A stretch of 9,442 nt of DNA from JAAYLN01 sp964592855 (GTDB lineage: Bacteria; Verrucomicrobiota; Kiritimatiellia; RFP12; JAAYLN01): NCBI GenBank assembly GCA_964592855.1, contig CAZQKI010000171.1, positions 1 through 9,442 on the forward strand, written 5' to 3'. This document shows, in pieces, positions 7,052 through 9,442 of the stretch. The first letter of the stretch is position 1. Each line of letters starts with the position of its first letter. The notes below the pieces were generated by a model. That model did no database searches, was not told the DNA's origin, and saw nothing but the letters and a program-made list of their open reading frames with translations. The position numbers and the translations under genes are program-made.

Positions 7052-7273
7052 TTAAACCGCAGCGACTGCCTTCTTAGCCGCAGCGGCCTTGACCTTGGCG
7101 GGTCGCTTGAGCGCCGTGCGAACCTCGCTGGCGTTCAGCTTCGCGACCTTCCCGGCATCCGCGCCAAGTGCGATCAGGCGCTTGACCTGTGTCTTCCGGC
7201 GACGATTGCGGTCGCCTTCGCTCTTCACCGGCCGCGTGCGCGGCTTCTTGTTCAGCGTCCGTCCTGTTCCCAT
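7052..7273 (-). CDS. Small highly basic protein, unknown family
   Basis: This 73-residue protein has 12 Lys and 10 Arg against 4 acidic residues. The order is: GTGRTLNKKPRTRP start, a basic cluster DRNRRRKTQVKR (21-32), a short helical pair LIALGADAGKVAKLNASEVRTALK (33-56) that resembles a small SAP-like or helix-turn fold, and an Ala/Lys tail (KVKAAAAKKAVAAV) recalling histone H1-like tails. The start at 7273 is chosen because GGAG sits 6 nt upstream; an ATG eight codons earlier (7297) has no site. It is flanked by a near-consensus promoter and an intrinsic terminator, so it looks monocistronic and well expressed. Nucleic-acid or ribosome binding is inferred from charge only; I do not recognise the family. 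No signal peptide or membrane segment is present. Confidence 0.8.
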   Translation of the reverse strand: MGTGRTLNKKPRTRPVKSEGDRNRRRKTQVKRLIALGADAGKVAKLNASEVRTALKRPAKVKAAAAKKAVAAV

Positions 7274-7279
7274 CTGAGT

Positions 7280-7284
7280 CTCCG
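7280..7284 (-). promoter_or_regulatory. Ribosome binding site fixing the basic-protein start
   Basis: CGGAG on the minus strand lies 6 nt before the ATG at 7273. It decides between this start and the ATG at 7297. Confidence 0.65.
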
Positions 7285-7315
7285 TTTTCTTGAACATCCC
7301 AAAAAAATCACGGCC

Positions 7316-7344
7316 ATTATGGCGTCAAAGCGGCCATCTGACAA
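7316..7344 (-). promoter_or_regulatory. Near-consensus sigma70 promoter for the basic-protein gene
   Basis: On the minus strand TTGTCA (7344-7339, 5 of 6) is followed by exactly 17 nt and CATAAT (7321-7316, 5 of 6). The predicted start near 7309 gives a leader of about 36 nt ahead of the ATG at 7273. It lies directly downstream of the FadL-family terminator, as expected for an independent unit. Confidence 0.68.
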
Positions 7345-7372
7345 GCGCGTAATTGCAGGTGTTCATTTTTGT

Positions 7373-7404
7373 GACAGAAAAACCGCCCCGGTTGCGGGGC
7401 GGTT
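7373..7404 (-). terminator. Intrinsic terminator of the FadL-family gene
   Basis: On the minus strand AACCGCCCC (7404-7396) and GGGGCGGTT (7389-7381) form a perfect 9-bp stem with a 6-base loop, followed by a T tract (GGTTTTTCTGT). It lies about 55 nt after the stop codon at 7460. Confidence 0.87.
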
Positions 7405-7459
7405 CGAGTTGTTACAAGGATGAGCCTCGCGCCTCATGCGGCGCGGGCCTGGCCCCGTC

Positions 7460-8680
7460 CTAGAAGTTCCTGGCAAGCGAGACCGAGAGGATCCGCGTGT
7501 CGCCGTTCTTGAATTCCGTCGGGTAGACGCCTTCCTGCGGCCGCGCCTGTACCGTGACGTCCTTGAGCATCAGGTAGGCAAAGGACACGCCCACCTTCCA
7601 GTTGTTGTCGAACCGGTAGTTCGCGCCCAGGCTGACGATCTGGCGGTCGCCGGGAGGCAGCAGGTAGTCCGCATGTGCGCTGGGAATCGGATCGTCGTCG
7701 AAGACGTAGCCGCCCTGCAGCACCAGCTTCTCACTCATCTGGTATTCCGCGCCAACCCCGTAACGCCAGACATCGTTCCAGTCCTTCACCGAGGTGCTGG
7801 AGGACGTTCCCAAGAGCGCCGGGCTATCAAAGTTCATCGTCAGTTTATCGTACGAACTCCACTCGGTGTAGGTTGCGACTGCGCCGAAGTTCCACTTCTT
7901 GATGCCGGTGTAGTTCAGTCCACCCGAGTAGCTGGCGGGGAGGGTGATGTCACCCTCGGCGCCGACCGAGTAGGGGCCGACCATCGCATCGCCTTCGATG
8001 CTCTGCTTGACCTGCGACCGGTAGACCAGGCCCAGGACGAGGTCGTCGACCAGCTTGAGGGAGACGGCGGCATTGCCGCCGAAGCCGATGGAATCGCCTT
8101 CGATTTCGAGCAGAACCGGCGAGCCGGGGATGGCGCGCGTCAGCTCGATGTCGAAATACATGACCTGCAGCCCCGCCGCGAGCGACAACCGGTCGTTGAC
8201 CTTGTAGGCGACGTTCGGATTGAAATCGTAGCTCGTGATCAGCGTCTCGATGCTGTTGTAGCGGCCGGGCCAGTCGGCGTCGTGCTTCACGCCGAGGCCG
8301 TAGGGCATGTAGATGCCGAGGCCCAGCCACACCTGGTCATTCATCTGCTGCGTATAGTAGGCGAAGGGTGGCGGGAACCACTGGTCGTCGGGCGAATAGG
8401 TCTGCTTACCCGCCGGCGTCGTGACATCGATGTCCATGGCCGGATTGATGAACGACAGACCGACGTCCATGCACGCCCCCGGCAGTTCCGTCATGCCTGC
8501 AGGATTGTCGTAGAGCGTCGATGCCGCCGTGCTCGATCCGAGGATTGCTCCGCCGAGCGCCACGCCGCGCGCGCTCGTCTCATAGAGCGCGAAGCCCGCT
8601 GCCGACACATTGCCTGCGCCCAGCAGGATGGCCAGGGCAAACAGATTACACGTCCGATTTCCTACCTTCTTGATCAGCAT
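7460..8680 (-). CDS. FadL/OmpP1/TodX-family outer-membrane transporter
   Basis: This 406-residue protein belongs to the FadL family: 14-stranded outer-membrane barrels with an N-terminal hatch that import long-chain fatty acids or other hydrophobic compounds. A signal peptide (MLIKK, hydrophobic 13-22, cleavage after NVSA27) precedes the mature start AGFALYETSARG, matching the family's GF...E.S..G opening. NPAGM (59-63) is the conserved hatch motif. Alternating aromatic strands follow, for example MNDQVWLGLGIYMPYGLG and WKVGVSFAYLML, and the chain ends in Phe (LARNF), the usual signal for BAM insertion. Length is slightly under E. coli FadL. The start at 8680 is chosen by AAGGAG 8 nt upstream, in preference to the ATG at 8704. 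No fatty-acid genes are adjacent, so the cargo is unknown. It appears to be transcribed alone. Confidence 0.92.
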   Translation of the reverse strand: MLIKKVGNRTCNLFALAILLGAGNVSAAGFALYETSARGVALGGAILGSSTAASTLYDNPAGMTELPGACMDVGLSFINPAMDIDVTTPAGKQTYSPDDQWFPPPFAYYTQQMNDQVWLGLGIYMPYGLGVKHDADWPGRYNSIETLITSYDFNPNVAYKVNDRLSLAAGLQVMYFDIELTRAIPGSPVLLEIEGDSIGFGGNAAVSLKLVDDLVLGLVYRSQVKQSIEGDAMVGPYSVGAEGDITLPASYSGGLNYTGIKKWNFGAVATYTEWSSYDKLTMNFDSPALLGTSSSTSVKDWNDVWRYGVGAEYQMSEKLVLQGGYVFDDDPIPSAHADYLLPPGDRQIVSLGANYRFDNNWKVGVSFAYLMLKDVTVQARPQEGVYPTEFKNGDTRILSVSLARNF

Positions 8681-8688
8681 GGCTGATT

Positions 8689-8694
8689 CTCCTT
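8689..8694 (-). promoter_or_regulatory. Ribosome binding site of the FadL-family gene
   Basis: AAGGAG on the minus strand, 8 nt before the ATG at 8680, fixes the start eight codons inside the longest open frame. A TATAAA at 8709-8704 could be a -10 box, but no matching -35 was seen. Confidence 0.7.
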
Positions 8695-8901
8695 GTTGCT
8701 GCATTTATACTGGACACAGCGGGCAAGGCACCCACGCGGGGCTGCACCGCCGTGCATCGAAAACTGAAAGGCATTCCCCGAACGGATGACTCCCCCTCAG
8801 TTCGTCGTTGGCCAGTTTGTCAAAAACTCGTTCCGTAAACAAGGCCGAATGCAACGCGCCTGGGGATGTGGGTGCGCGTCAACTTTGTTGCCGAGCCCCG
8901 A

Positions 8902-8930
8902 GGGTTCAGGAAACAGGGTTCAGGGTTCAG
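8902..8930. repeat. GGGTTCAG short repeats
   Basis: GGGTTCAG occurs at 8902-8909, 8916-8923 and 8923-8930, the last two overlapping by one base. Spacings are 14 and 7, so the basic period is 7. Confidence 0.8.
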
Positions 8931-8982
8931 TTCCGTTTAAGGGAGGCGTTTAAGGAGATTCCGGACGGACGCTAGGAACCCC

Positions 8983-9010
8983 CCTACTCTTAACCGCCTA
9001 CTCTTAACCG
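8983..9010. repeat. Perfect 14-bp tandem duplication
   Basis: CCTACTCTTAACCG at 8983-8996 is repeated without mismatch at 8997-9010. It is probably a recent slippage duplication. Confidence 0.9.
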
Positions 9011-9044
9011 TACCCTCGTCCAAAACTTCAAGTTGTCGACTGAC

Positions 9045-9133
9045 AAAGATCGGGACGAGGATCGGGACATGGCTTCAGATCGACGAAGATCGAGACAAAA
9101 CTCAAGACAAAGCTTGCGACAAAGTTTTGGGAC
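9045..9133. repeat. Degenerate 12-nt tandem array
   Basis: Seven units each end in GAC, at 9056, 9068, 9084, 9096, 9108, 9120 and 9133; unit lengths are 12, 12, 16, 12, 12, 12 and 13. The best units read AAAGATCGGGAC, GAGGATCGGGAC and GAAGATCGAGAC; later ones drift to AAAGCTTGCGAC. The stretch is purine-rich on the plus strand and spans no convincing open frame. Confidence 0.7.
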
Positions 9134-9294
9134 TAGCCAGGCAGCAGGGATGCGGCCGCGCAGCAAGTCTCATGCTCGATCCAATGCTGTTGTCTGGGTC
9201 TTTCATTCATGATTCGGACCTCATTATTCGTAAATCTGCGGTTGGTGACTACTTTTGAGGACGCAGGGAACGAGGAATCGGGGGAACTCTCGAC

Positions 9295-9362
9295 GTAGGA
9301 CGGTCCTCCGGGCCGTCCCGGCAGGTGCGCAGAGACAGGACGGCGCGGGAGCACCGTCCTAC
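9295..9362. repeat. 68-bp inverted repeat (REP/MITE-like hairpin)
   Basis: GTAGGACGGT (9295-9304) is exactly complementary to ACCGTCCTAC (9353-9362). The arms continue inward with GGGCCGTCC against GGACGGCGC with few mismatches, giving about 24-bp arms around a loop of about 19 bases. It carries no gene. The form is that of an interspersed palindromic element mobilised in trans, but only one copy is visible. Confidence 0.75.
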
Positions 9363-9442
9363 TTCGGATCGCGCCGCTTGGCAGCCAGAAGGGCGCTATT
9401 AATCGTCACTTTTCGGTGGACGCGTACGGCGACGCTTACGGT
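9359..9442 (-). CDS. Possible 3' end of a gene entering from the right
   Basis: On the minus strand a frame open from the window edge encodes 27 residues, TVSVAVRVHRKV... ending AAKRRDPK, and stops at TAG 9361-9359, within the right arm of the inverted repeat. A stop codon supplied by a palindromic element is common where such elements insert behind genes. Two plus-strand frames are also open here, so the evidence is weak. No family can be named. Confidence 0.3.
   Translation of the reverse strand, partial: TVSVAVRVHRKVTINSALLAAKRRDPK

Larger units (their letters stand above)
8705..9358. other. Gene-poor spacer with several small repeats
   Basis: No credible protein gene is seen in about 650 bases. 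Up to about 8900 it is plain sequence that should include the FadL-family promoter. From 8902 it holds GGGTTCAG copies, a GTTTAAGG pair (8935 and 8948), a 14-bp tandem duplication, a degenerate 12-nt array, and a 68-bp inverted repeat at the right end. This build-up suggests a hotspot for small repeat elements. Confidence 0.6.

Noticed and set aside
7436..8686. Plus-strand open frame of 416 codons
   Set aside because: Antisense of the FadL-family gene, with no recognisable domain.
8818..8823. Perfect TTGACA on the minus strand upstream of the FadL-family gene
   Set aside because: No -10 box follows at 16-18 nt, so it was not called a promoter.
8902..9133. CRISPR array
   Set aside because: Repeats are 7, 12 and 14 nt without unique spacers of 30 nt or so, and no cas gene is near.
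9133..9354. Minus-strand open frame of 73 codons in the spacer
   Set aside because: It begins inside the inverted repeat, lacks a ribosome binding site and has no family-like pattern.

Overview
The window is GC-rich bacterial DNA with a 100-base run of N. The gene content suggests a free-living or sediment Gram-negative of the PVC group (Verrucomicrobiota, Kiritimatiellota or Lentisphaerota): an exported beta-helix-type protein with a YYVN...SWATAATN motif, a large LamG/glycine-rich repeat surface protein, a PknB-like Ser/Thr kinase and a FadL-type porin. This placement is inferred from protein style; there is no rRNA or marker gene.

Left part (1-4693). A minus-strand gene leaves the window at the left edge and encodes the signal peptide and first residues of an exported protein. 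It is divergent from a plus-strand PHP-domain metallohydrolase gene (from 427), which runs into the N gap (1183-1282). After the gap, in another reading frame, comes the remainder of a very large LamG plus glycine-rich protein (to 4693) with three copies of a module of about 300 residues. The PHP C-terminus, the LamG N-terminus and any signal peptide lie in the gap.

Middle part (4750-7273). All genes here are on the minus strand, convergent with the LamG gene. In transcription order they are: a 73-residue Lys/Arg-rich protein with its own near-consensus promoter and a following intrinsic terminator; an exported protein with a long DnaJ-type CxxCxGxG array but no J domain; and a membrane-tail-anchored Ser/Thr protein kinase whose ATG overlaps the previous stop codon (ATGA). 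The Cys-rich protein and the kinase form a translationally coupled pair of unknown purpose, the most interesting functional unit in the window. The kinase has HCD in place of HRD.

Right part (7373-9442). A FadL/OmpP1/TodX-family outer-membrane transporter ends in a clear intrinsic terminator. Upstream of it is a gene-poor stretch of about 0.65 kb rich in small repeats: GGGTTCAG copies, a perfect 14-bp tandem duplication, a degenerate 12-nt array and a 68-bp inverted repeat. The right edge may hold the 3' end of another minus-strand gene. No tRNA, rRNA, CRISPR array, transposase or prophage gene was seen.
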